Shown: in pieces, positions 19,913 to 27,387 of the stretch
How positions within the stretch are numbered: position 1 is the stretch's first letter
Layout: each line of letters starts with the position of its first letter
Assembly (NCBI RefSeq): GCF_001425905.1
Contig: NZ_LMDY01000012.1
Location: 249,734-313,733, forward strand
DNA from: Methylibium sp. Root1272
GTDB lineage: Bacteria; Pseudomonadota; Gammaproteobacteria; Burkholderiales; Burkholderiaceae_C
Direction of reading: 5' to 3'
Length of the DNA: 64,000 nucleotides
Program-made: the position numbers and the translations under genes
Notes under the pieces: model-generated
The model's input: the letters and a program-made list of their open reading frames with translations, nothing else
Databases searched by the model: none
Told to the model about the DNA's origin: nothing

Positions 19913-22768
19913 TCAGGCCACCGTGCGGGTTTCGCCGGCACCGTAGAGATTGCTCGTGCAGCGGCCGCAGATCGTCGGATGGGCCGGGTCGGCGCCGACG
20001 TCGTCGCGATAGTGCCAGCAGCGTTCGCACTTGGGCGCGGAACTGGCTTCAGGCGTTACGCGAAGTGTCTCTGCGTCGTCGGGCGGTAACAGAGCGAGTT
20101 CAGCTTTAGATGCAATGAGGACGAACTTGAGCCCATCGCCAAGGCTATTCAACAGATCGTAGAGCTCGGTCTTAGCAGCGACATTTACATTTGCCTGGAG
20201 TGACGATCCGACCAAGCCAACGCTGCGGAGCGCCTCGATGCGCCAATTGGACGCATTGCGGACTGTTTGAACACGAGACCACTTGGCAAGTCGCGCGGCA
20301 TCGGGCGCATCGAAGGCGGCATACGTCTGCGTGAAGATCGACGGCGACACGCCCGGCGCGAAGATCGGCCAGGCCTCCTCGGCGGTGAAGCTCAGGAACG
20401 GCGCCATCCAGCGCAGCATGGCGTCGGTGATGCGGTGCAATGCGGTCTGCGCGCTGCGGCGCGCCAGCGACTTCGGTGCGGTGGTGTAGAGCCGGTCCTT
20501 CAGCACGTCGAGGTAGAAGGCGCCCAGGTCCTCGCTGCAGTAGACCTGCAGCTTCGAGACCACCGGGTGGAACTCGTAGACCTCGTAGTGCGCCAGGATC
20601 TCGGCCTGCAGCTGCGCGGCGCGGTCGATCGCATAGCGGTCGATCTCCAGCATCTGCTCGGCCGGCACCGCGTCCTTCGCGGGGTCGAAGTCGCTGGTGT
20701 TGGCGAGCAGGAAGCGCAGCGTGTTGCGGATGCGGCGGTAGGCGTCGACCACGCGCGCGAGGATCTTGTCGTCGATGTTCAGGTCGCCCGAGTAGTCGGT
20801 GCTCGCGACCCACAGACGGATGATCTCGGCGCCGAGCTTCTCGCTCACCGACTGCGGCGCCACCGTGTTGCCGAGCGACTTGCTCATCTTGCGGCCCTGG
20901 CCGTCGGTCGCGAAGCCGTGCGTCAGCAGGCCGCGGTAGGGTGCGCGGCCCTCGATCGCGCAGGCGATCAGCAGCGAGCTGTGGAACCAGCCGCGGTGCT
21001 GGTCGTGGCCTTCGAGGTAGAGGTCGGCCTCGGGCCCGCCGTCGTCGCGGCCGGCGCCGGCATGGCTGCCGCGCAGCACGTGGAAGAAGGTCGAGCCGGA
21101 GTCGAACCACACGTCGAGGATGTCGGTGCTCTTCGCGTAGTCGTCGGCGGCCTCGCCCAGCCACTCGCGCGGATCGAGCCGCGACCAGGCCTCGACGCCG
21201 CCCTGCTCGACCAGCGCCGCGGCGCGGTCCATCAGCGCCGGCGTGTCGGGGTGCAGCTCACCGCTCACCTTGTGCAGGAAGAAGGGCAGCGGCACGCCCC
21301 AGTTGCGCTGGCGGCTGATGCACCAGTCGGGCCGGTTGGCGATCATGTCGCGCAGCCGGGCGCGGCCGTTCTCGGGGTAGAAGGCCGTGGCGTCGATCGC
21401 CGCGAGCGCGGTCTGGCGCAGCGTCTTCGGCGCCTTGTCGACGGTGAACACGCCCTCGCCCTCGTCCATGCGCACGAACCACTGCGCGGCGGCGCGGTAG
21501 ATCACCGGCGTCTTGTGGCGCCAGCAGTGCGGGTAGCTGTGCTCGAGCTTCGCGGTCGCCATCAGCCGGCCGGCGTCCTGCAGCGCCTGGACGATCAGCG
21601 GGTTGGCCTTCCAGATGAACTGGCCGCCGAACAGCGGCAGGTCGGCGGCGTAGACGCCGTTGCCCTGCACCGGGTTCAGGATCTCGTCGTGCTTCATCCC
21701 GTGCGCGATGCAGGAGTTGAAGTCCTCCACGCCGTAGGCCGGCGCCGAGTGGACGATGCCGGTGCCGTCCTCGGCGGTGGCGTAGTCGGCCAGGTAGACC
21801 GGGCTCCGCCGCGCATAGCCGGGGTGCACGTGCGCCAGCGGGTGGTGGAACTCGAGCCCCTCGAGCGCCTTGCCGGCGGTCGTGGCGAGCACCGTGCCGG
21901 CCAGGCCGTAGCGCGCCAGGCACTTCTCGACCAGCGCGCTGGCCAGCAGCAGCAGGCCGCGCTCGGTGTCGACCAGCGCGTACTCGAGTTCGGGGTTGAG
22001 ATTCAGCGCCTGGTTGGCGGGGATGGTCCACGGCGTGGTGGTCCAGATCACCGCGAACGCGTCCTTGGCCAGCGCCGGCAGGCCGAAGGCGGCGGCGAGC
22101 TTCTGCGGCTCGGCGGCCAGGAAGGCCACGTCCACCGTCGGCGAGGACTTGTTCTCGTACTCGATCTCGAACTCGGCCAGCGAACTGCCGCAGTCGAAGC
22201 ACCAGTACACCGGCTTCAGGCCGCGGTAGACGAAGCCGCGCTCCATCACGCGCTTCAACGCGCGGATCTCGCCCGCCTCGTTGCCGAAGTCCATCGTGCG
22301 GTAGGGTCGGTCCCAGGCACCGAGCACGCCCAGGCGCTTGAAGTCGGCCATCTGCTGCGCGATCTGCTCGGTGGCGTAGGCGCGGCTCTTCGCCTGCACC
22401 TCGTCGCGGCCCAGGCCGCGGCCGTGCAGTTTCTCGATCTGGTTCTCGATCGGCAGCCCGTGGCAGTCCCAGCCGGGCACGTAGAGCGCGTCGTAGCCGG
22501 CCAGCTGGCGGGCCTTGACGATCATGTCCTTGAGCACCTTGTTCAGCGCGTGGCCGATGTGCAGTTGGCCGTTCGCATACGGCGGGCCATCGTGCAGCAC
22601 GAACTTCGGGCGGCCGACCCGCGCGTCGCGCAGGCGCTGGTAGGTGCCTTGTTGCTCCCACTGCTTCACCCAGCCCGGCTCGCGCTTGGGCAGGTCGCCG
22701 CGCATCGGGAAGGGCGTGTCGGGCAGGTTCAGCGTGGCGCGGTAGTCGGTGGGCTGGTCGGTGCTCAT
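19913..22768 (-). CDS. ileS: Isoleucyl-tRNA synthetase
   Basis: 951 residues, class I synthetase. HIGH motif in [12 protein letters not shown] near residue 75, KMSKS in [12 protein letters not shown] near 625, CP1 editing domain between, and the C-terminal zinc ribbon [10 protein letters not shown]...CGRC. Charges tRNA-Ile in the cytoplasm. Residues about 825-908 are coded by DNA of clearly lower GC (near 48-62% per 60 bases) with codons such as TTA, AAA, GTA and AGT that are rare elsewhere here, although the protein remains in frame. Followed by lspA after 2 bp. Confidence 0.97.
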   Translation of the reverse strand: MSTDQPTDYRATLNLPDTPFPMRGDLPKREPGWVKQWEQQGTYQRLRDARVGRPKFVLHDGPPYANGQLHIGHALNKVLKDMIVKARQLAGYDALYVPGWDCHGLPIENQIEKLHGRGLGRDEVQAKSRAYATEQIAQQMADFKRLGVLGAWDRPYRTMDFGNEAGEIRALKRVMERGFVYRGLKPVYWCFDCGSSLAEFEIEYENKSSPTVDVAFLAAEPQKLAAAFGLPALAKDAFAVIWTTTPWTIPANQALNLNPELEYALVDTERGLLLLASALVEKCLARYGLAGTVLATTAGKALEGLEFHHPLAHVHPGYARRSPVYLADYATAEDGTGIVHSAPAYGVEDFNSCIAHGMKHDEILNPVQGNGVYAADLPLFGGQFIWKANPLIVQALQDAGRLMATAKLEHSYPHCWRHKTPVIYRAAAQWFVRMDEGEGVFTVDKAPKTLRQTALAAIDATAFYPENGRARLRDMIANRPDWCISRQRNWGVPLPFFLHKVSGELHPDTPALMDRAAALVEQGGVEAWSRLDPREWLGEAADDYAKSTDILDVWFDSGSTFFHVLRGSHAGAGRDDGGPEADLYLEGHDQHRGWFHSSLLIACAIEGRAPYRGLLTHGFATDGQGRKMSKSLGNTVAPQSVSEKLGAEIIRLWVASTDYSGDLNIDDKILARVVDAYRRIRNTLRFLLANTSDFDPAKDAVPAEQMLEIDRYAIDRAAQLQAEILAHYEVYEFHPVVSKLQVYCSEDLGAFYLDVLKDRLYTTAPKSLARRSAQTALHRITDAMLRWMAPFLSFTAEEAWPIFAPGVSPSIFTQTYAAFDAPDAARLAKWSRVQTVRNASNWRIEALRSVGLVGSSLQANVNVAAKTELYDLLNSLGDGLKFVLIASKAELALLPPDDAETLRVTPEASSAPKCERCWHYRDDVGADPAHPTICGRCTSNLYGAGETRTVA

Positions 22769-22855
22769 GGCGTTCTCGGCGCGGCCGCGCGGGCGGCGCG
22801 CGGCGGGGACAGGGCAGGTGGGTGCGTCGGCGCAGCAGGCGCCGGCGCCGCAGGG

Positions 22856-23905
22856 TCAGCGGCCCTGAATTCGATCGCGGGTGGTCTGGCGGCGCTCGGC
22901 CGCATGGGCCGCGTGCGGGCTGCTCGTCAGCCACTGGCGCGCCTGGCTCACGTCCTGCGCGATCGCGGCGGTCAGCGCAGCGAGCCCGTCGTAGCGGGCT
23001 TCGTCGCGTAGCTTGTGCAGCAGTTCCACGCGCACGAGTCTACCGTAGCCCCCCTCGGCGCCCAGGTGCGGCGGCCAGTCCAGGCAGTGCACTTCGAGCA
23101 GCACGCGCCCGCTGTCGTCCACCGTGGGCCGGGCCCCCAGACTGGCCACGCCGTCCAGCGGCTCGGCGGTCAGCCCGTGGGTGCGCACCACGTAGATGCC
23201 GTGGGCGGCCGGCCGGGGATGAGGGAAACGCAGGTTGAGCGTGCGGAAGCCGTCGCCGCCGTTCGGACCGGCGCCGAGCTCGCGGCCCAGCTTGCGGCCG
23301 TGGGTCACATGCCCGCTGATGCTGTAGGGCCGCCCCAGCAGGCGGGTGGTCAGCCCCATGTCGCCCACCGCCAGTGCTTCGCGCACCGCCGAGCTGCTGA
23401 CGCGCAGGCCGTGCACCTCGTAGCTCATCATCCGCGCCACGTCGAAGCCCTGGCGTTCGCCGGCGGCGTCGAGCATCGCGTAGTCGCCGGCCCGCCTGGC
23501 GCCGAAGCAGAAGTCGTCGCCGACCAGCACGTAGCGCGCCTTCACGCCGCCCAGCAGCACGTCGTCGATGAAGGCCTGCGGCGACTGGTCGGCGAAGGCC
23601 TGGTCGAAGCGCAGCACCACGACGCGCTGGACGCCGCAGCGCGCCAGCTCGCCGAGCTTGTCTCGCAGCGTGGCGATGCGCGCCGGCGCCTTGGCCGGGG
23701 TGCCGGCGCGCGCGGCGAAGAAGTCGCGCGGATGGGGCTCGAAGGTCAGCACGGTGCTGACCAGGTCGCGGTGCTCGGCCTCGCTCTTGAGCAAAGCGAG
23801 CATGGCCTGGTGGCCGCGGTGCACGCCATCGAAGTTGCCGACCGTGACGGCAGACGCTCCGCCATCGGCCAGCAGGGTGTGGTGCAGACCTCGGAAGACT
23901 TGCAT
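22856..23905 (-). CDS. ribF: Bifunctional riboflavin kinase / FAD synthetase
   Basis: 349 residues. The N-terminal FAD synthetase (nucleotidyltransferase) half has VTVGNFDGVHRGHQ and the SSSAVREAL motif; the C-terminal flavokinase half starts about residue 190 with GRPYSISGHVTHGRKLGRELG and has the GVASLGARPT segment. It converts riboflavin to FMN and FAD. Order ribF-ileS-lspA is conserved in many proteobacteria; 87 bp separate it from ileS. I see no FMN riboswitch upstream, as only 24 nt separate the start from the pqqA terminator region. Confidence 0.96.
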   Translation of the reverse strand: MQVFRGLHHTLLADGGASAVTVGNFDGVHRGHQAMLALLKSEAEHRDLVSTVLTFEPHPRDFFAARAGTPAKAPARIATLRDKLGELARCGVQRVVVLRFDQAFADQSPQAFIDDVLLGGVKARYVLVGDDFCFGARRAGDYAMLDAAGERQGFDVARMMSYEVHGLRVSSSAVREALAVGDMGLTTRLLGRPYSISGHVTHGRKLGRELGAGPNGGDGFRTLNLRFPHPRPAAHGIYVVRTHGLTAEPLDGVASLGARPTVDDSGRVLLEVHCLDWPPHLGAEGGYGRLVRVELLHKLRDEARYDGLAALTAAIAQDVSQARQWLTSSPHAAHAAERRQTTRDRIQGR

Positions 23906-23911
23906 CGCCGG

Positions 23912-23917
23912 ATTATC
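23912..23917 (-). promoter_or_regulatory. -10-like hexamer 6 nt before ribF
   Basis: On the minus strand GATAAT (5/6) ends exactly 6 nt before the ATG at 23905, with no Shine-Dalgarno sequence. It would start a leaderless ribF transcript just downstream of the pqqA terminator. Confidence 0.4.
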
Positions 23918-23959
23918 GCGACAGCGCGCGCAGGACCCTGTCGCCTCGGGGGCAGACGC

Positions 23960-23985
23960 AAAAAGGCCCGCTCGAGGCGGGCCTT
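23960..23985 (-). terminator. Intrinsic terminator of pqqA
   Basis: Perfect 9-bp stem AAGGCCCGC (23963-23971) with GCGGGCCTT (23977-23985), 5-nt loop, followed on the minus strand by a run of five T (bases 23964-23960). It lies about 40 nt after the pqqA stop and separates pqqA from ribF. Confidence 0.85.
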
Positions 23986-24026
23986 CCTGAACCGGCGCGG
24001 CGCGAGGCCGGCCGGAACCGTTGCCA

Positions 24027-24101
24027 TCAACGGTTCGAGATGTACATCGTGATCTCGAAGCCGTAACGCAGGTCGGTCGCTTGGGGCTTTTGCCATTGCA
24101 T
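24027..24101 (-). CDS. pqqA: PQQ precursor peptide PqqA (orphan)
   Basis: 24-residue ribosomal peptide. It carries the PqqA core FEITMYISNR with the conserved Glu16 and Tyr20 (ExxxY) that are cross-linked by PqqE to make the cofactor pyrroloquinoline quinone. Start is sound: ATG at 24101 with GGAGA 6 nt upstream. The gene is monocistronic: a terminator follows, the next gene on the strand is ribF, and none of pqqB, C, D or E is in this window. It may be a second, separately regulated precursor gene, as in some methylotrophs. Divergent neighbour is a sensor kinase, with its regulator beyond. Confidence 0.9.
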   Translation of the reverse strand: MQWQKPQATDLRYGFEITMYISNR

Positions 24102-24281
24102 GTTGAATCTCCTTCACTCGGTGGCACAGGGCCGGGTCGGCTGCTGCGGAGTGAACGGTTTCCCGTCAACTCATGGCTCATGATGCCCACGACGCCGGCT
24201 GCCGGGCAGTGCCCCGGCCATGATTCGCGCCTCATGATTTTCTGGAATCGACGGCGTGCCGGCGCGCGGTCGGCCGATACC
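24102..24281. promoter_or_regulatory. Divergent control region between pqqA and the sensor kinase
   Basis: 180 bp. It holds a dyad GTGAACGG-TTTC-CCGTCAAC at 24151-24170 (6 of 8 positions symmetric, including a TTGACG -35-like hexamer on the minus strand), and a cluster of CATGA/CATGAT repeats between about 24172 and 24238. These could bind the adjacent LuxR-type regulator. No clear -10 for pqqA was found. Confidence 0.4.
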
Positions 24282-25661
24282 ATGCGGCGCATGAGTCTGC
24301 GCTTGAAGATCCACCTGATCGTCGGTGTGCTGGTGGCGCTGTGCCTGGTTGCGGTCATGGCGCTGCAGGTCAAGGGGGCGCGCGACTCGATCCACGAGGA
24401 GATCGAGGCCGCCAACCGGGTGGCCGCGCAGTTGCTGCAGCGCACCCTGTGGCTGCAGGCGGCGCGCGGCACGCCCGCGATGATCGGCTACCTGCAGGGG
24501 GTGGGCCGGGTGCGTGCGAACGACATCACGCTGCTCGACGGCAAGGGCGAGCTGGTCTACCAGTCGCCGCCGTCACCGTACAAGTCGGGCCGCGATGCAC
24601 CCGACTGGTTCGTCGACTTCATGGCGCCGCCGCTGGAGCCCCAGAAGATGGACTTCCCCGACGGCACGCTGGTCGTGCGGGCCGACCCGTCGCGCGCGGC
24701 GCTCGATGCGTGGGACCAGTTCGCCGTGCTCTTCCTGGCGGCCCTGGGCGTGCTGGTGGTCCTGAACCTCATCGTCTACTGGGTCGTCGGCCGCACGGTC
24801 AAGCCCTTCGGGCAGATCGTCGCGGCGCTCAATCGCATCGAAGCCGGGCAGCTCGACGTCACGCTGCCGCGCCTGCCGGGCACCGAGGCGGCCGCGATCG
24901 GCGCTGCCTTCAACCGCATGGTGGTGGGCGTCAGCGAGCGCATCGAGGCCGAGCGCCGCGCCGCGCAGGCCGAGCACGAGCTGTCCGACCGCCGCGACCT
25001 GGCGCGCTGGATCGACCGCCATCTGGAGCAGGAGCGTCGGCTGATCGCACGCGAGCTGCACGACGAACTGGGACAGTCGGTCACCGGCATGCGCAGCCTG
25101 GCGCTGTCGGTGGCACAGCGCGTCGCAGTGGCCGACCCGGAAGCCGCGCGTGCGGCCAACGTGATCGCCGAGGAAAGCTCGCGCCTGTACGACGCGATGC
25201 ACGGCCTGATCCCGCGGCTGGCGCCGCTGGTGCTCGACGCCTTCGGGCTGGCCGATGCGCTGCGCGACCTGGTCGAGCGCACGCGGGTCAGCCAGCCGCA
25301 GGCCAGCGTGGAGCTGCGCATCGACCTGGGCGACGTGCAACTGGGCAGCGAGGCGACGCTGGCGCTCTACCGCGCGGCACAGGAAGGGCTGACCAATGCG
25401 CTGCGCCACGGCCAGGCCCGGCACCTGAGCGTCAGCCTGCAGGCCGAGTCCGAGGGCGCCAAGCTCCAGGTCGCCGACGATGGCCAGGGGCTCGCGCCCG
25501 ACTGGCGCGAGAAGGCGAAGCAGGACGGCGGCCACTACGGCCTGCGCTGGCTGGCCGAGCGCGTGGAGGCGCTGGGCGGCGTGCTGCGCATCGACAACCG
25601 CAGCCCGCGGGGCGCGGAGCTGCAGGTGTGGGTGCCCTTCACGGCCGCGGAGCCGGTGTGA
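24282..25661 (+). CDS. Sensor histidine kinase, NarX/HisKA_3 type
   Basis: 459 residues from the ATG at 24282 (a second ATG at 24291 is equally possible). One membrane helix near residues 10-30, a periplasmic sensor region of about 130 residues, a second helix at about 150-172 (FLAALGVLVVLNLIVYWVVG), HAMP, then HisKA_3 with the phospho-acceptor His in ARELHDELGQSVTGM and a C-terminal HATPase (VADDGQGL, GLRWLAERVEALGG). The signal is unknown. It faces pqqA across 180 bp, and a LuxR-type regulator follows, so control of PQQ-linked metabolism is a reasonable guess. Confidence 0.9.
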   Translation: MRRMSLRLKIHLIVGVLVALCLVAVMALQVKGARDSIHEEIEAANRVAAQLLQRTLWLQAARGTPAMIGYLQGVGRVRANDITLLDGKGELVYQSPPSPYKSGRDAPDWFVDFMAPPLEPQKMDFPDGTLVVRADPSRAALDAWDQFAVLFLAALGVLVVLNLIVYWVVGRTVKPFGQIVAALNRIEAGQLDVTLPRLPGTEAAAIGAAFNRMVVGVSERIEAERRAAQAEHELSDRRDLARWIDRHLEQERRLIARELHDELGQSVTGMRSLALSVAQRVAVADPEAARAANVIAEESSRLYDAMHGLIPRLAPLVLDAFGLADALRDLVERTRVSQPQASVELRIDLGDVQLGSEATLALYRAAQEGLTNALRHGQARHLSVSLQAESEGAKLQVADDGQGLAPDWREKAKQDGGHYGLRWLAERVEALGGVLRIDNRSPRGAELQVWVPFTAAEPV

Positions 25662-25828
25662 ACCGCACACGGGTCGGCACCGGTAGCGCTCCGCGTTGGC
25701 ACACGGTGGCCGCGCTGCGACCCGCGGCGTGGGGGACAACGATAGGGGGCCGTCGGCGGCCTGCTGCGTTAGTCTGTGCCGAGGGTCCGGCGTCCGCAGG
25801 CCGGGCCGGTTTCCGGACGTTTTCTCCC

Positions 25829-25879
25829 ATGCCGATTCACTCTTTCCTGCGCGGTCTCTTGCGCCCCTCGCGATCATGA
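25829..25879 (+). CDS. Possible 16-residue leader peptide before the response regulator
   Basis: ATG at 25829 opens a short frame whose TGA overlaps the response-regulator ATG (ATGA at 25876-25879). The layout would allow translational coupling. There is no good ribosome site and the peptide has no recognisable feature, so it may be chance. Confidence 0.25.
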   Translation: MPIHSFLRGLLRPSRS

Positions 25880-26505
25880 TCCGCGTGATGCTGGTCGATG
25901 ACCATGCGCTGGTCCGCATGGGCTTTCGCATGCTGCTGGCCAATGCCGACATAGAGGTGGTGGGGGAAGCCGAGACCGGCGAGGAAGCCTGCCAGGCGGT
26001 GCCGAAGGTCAAGCCCGACGTGGTGGTGATGGATCTGTCGATGCCGGGCATGGGCGGTCTGGAGGCGGTGCGGCGGCTGCTGGCCCAGGACCCGAAGCTG
26101 AAGCTGCTGGTGCTGTCGGCCCACGAGGACACCGCGCACCCGCAGCGCGTGCTGCGGGCCGGCGCGCTGGGCTATCTGGCCAAGCGCAGCGCGCCGGAGG
26201 CGCTGATCGCCGCGGTGACCGCGGTGGCGCGCGGCGAGCGCTACGTGGACGCGCAGACCGCGCAGCGGCTGGCGGTGGCGCAGATCGACGGCGAGACCAG
26301 TCCGGCCGACATGCTGAGCGAGCGCGAGTTCTCGGTCTTCATCCAGCTTGCGCGCGGCATGACCGTGGCGCAGATCGCCGAGACGCTGAAGCTCTCGCCC
26401 AGCACGGTCGGTACCCACCTGTACCACATCAAGCAGAAGCTCAACGCCAGCAACCAGAGCGAGATCACGCTGGTGGCGCTGCGCTGGGGCCTGATCCAGG
26501 CCTGA
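25876..26505 (+). CDS. LuxR/NarL-family response regulator
   Basis: 209 residues. Receiver domain 1-120 with acidic pocket VDDH, phospho-acceptor Asp in VVVMDLSMPG, and the conserved Lys in GYLAKRS. C-terminal HTH about 140-205: LSEREFSVFIQLARGMTVAQ then LSPSTVGTHLYHIKQKL, matching the GacA/UvrY-like group. DNA-binding transcription factor, presumably phosphorylated by the kinase encoded 214 bp upstream. The ATG overlaps the stop of a tiny leader ORF. Targets unknown; nearby pqqA is the most obvious candidate. Confidence 0.9.
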   Translation: MIRVMLVDDHALVRMGFRMLLANADIEVVGEAETGEEACQAVPKVKPDVVVMDLSMPGMGGLEAVRRLLAQDPKLKLLVLSAHEDTAHPQRVLRAGALGYLAKRSAPEALIAAVTAVARGERYVDAQTAQRLAVAQIDGETSPADMLSEREFSVFIQLARGMTVAQIAETLKLSPSTVGTHLYHIKQKLNASNQSEITLVALRWGLIQA

Positions 26506-26520
26506 AGCCGCCGACGCGGC

Positions 26521-27231
26521 TTACGCGTCCGATTTCTGCGTGAGCCGGGCCCGCTCGTCCGGGCCGATCCAGCGCCACTGGCCGACCGGCAGGTCGTCCA
26601 GGTCCAGCGCGCCGATGCGGCTGCGGTGCAGCCCCTCGCAGCGGTTGCCCACCGCCGCCAGCATGCGCTTGACCTGGTGGTACTTGCCTTCGGTCAGCGT
26701 GAGGCGCAGCGTGAACTCACCGGTGCGTTCGGCTGCGGCCGCGCGCACCGGGCTGGGGTCGTCGTCGAGCACCACGCCCTCGGTCAGGCGGGCGACCTGC
26801 TCGTCGGCCAGCGGATGCTTGGCGGTGATCTCGTAGACCTTGGGCACGTGGTGCTTGGGAGACGTGAGCCGGTGGATCAGCGTGCCGTCGTCGGTGAGCA
26901 GCAGCGCGCCGGTGGTGTCCTCGTCGAGCCGGCCCACCGGCTGCAGGCCGCGCACGCGCAGCGGCGTGGGCAGCAGCGAGAGCACGCCGGGGTGGTGGCG
27001 CGGCTTCTGCGAGCACTCGTAGTGGGTCGGTTTGTGCAGCAGCACCAGCGCCTTCTCATGGAAGGGCCAGCCCCGGCCCTGCACGCTGAACACCAGACCC
27101 TCGGTCGGCAGCTCCTCGTCGGGGTCGTCGATCACGCGGCCGGCCACCTCGACCGCGCCCGCGTGGATGAGCCCGGCGCAGTCGCGCCGCGTGCCGAAAC
27201 CCTGGGAGAACAACACTTGCGAGATGCGCAT
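26521..27231 (-). CDS. rsuA: 16S rRNA pseudouridine synthase (RsuA family)
   Basis: 236 residues. N-terminal S4 RNA-binding domain (RISQVLFSQGFGTRRDCAGLI) followed by the RsuA/RluB/E/F catalytic domain with the active Asp in GRLDEDTTGALLLTDDG and the GKYHQVKRML motif. It makes a pseudouridine in ribosomal RNA. The product matches RsuA more than RluB by its size. ATG at 27231, no strong ribosome site; divergent from the second glutamyltransferase gene. Confidence 0.9.
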   Translation of the reverse strand: MRISQVLFSQGFGTRRDCAGLIHAGAVEVAGRVIDDPDEELPTEGLVFSVQGRGWPFHEKALVLLHKPTHYECSQKPRHHPGVLSLLPTPLRVRGLQPVGRLDEDTTGALLLTDDGTLIHRLTSPKHHVPKVYEITAKHPLADEQVARLTEGVVLDDDPSPVRAAAAERTGEFTLRLTLTEGKYHQVKRMLAAVGNRCEGLHRSRIGALDLDDLPVGQWRWIGPDERARLTQKSDA

Positions 27232-27387
27232 CCGGCAGTGTAGCGAGCGGCTACTCGCGCTCGCCGGGGCCGGGCAGCGCCGCAGCGGCCGGCTGCGGTT
27301 CTGTCCTGCGTCCCGCGCAGGCTGGGCCCGCGGGCTATCCTGCCCCGGTCGTCCTCGAGCGGGCGACGCGCGCCCAGGAGCTTCGCC

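Noticed and set aside
20267-23011. Long open frame on the plus strand opposite ileS (over 900 codons)
   Set aside because: It is a shadow of ileS caused by high third-position GC; composition is Arg/Ala/Val-rich with no domain, whereas the minus strand has HIGH, KMSKS and the zinc ribbon.
22856-24000. FMN riboswitch before ribF
   Set aside because: The start codon of ribF is only about 40 nt from the pqqA terminator and no RFN-like conserved stems are visible; there is no room for the element.
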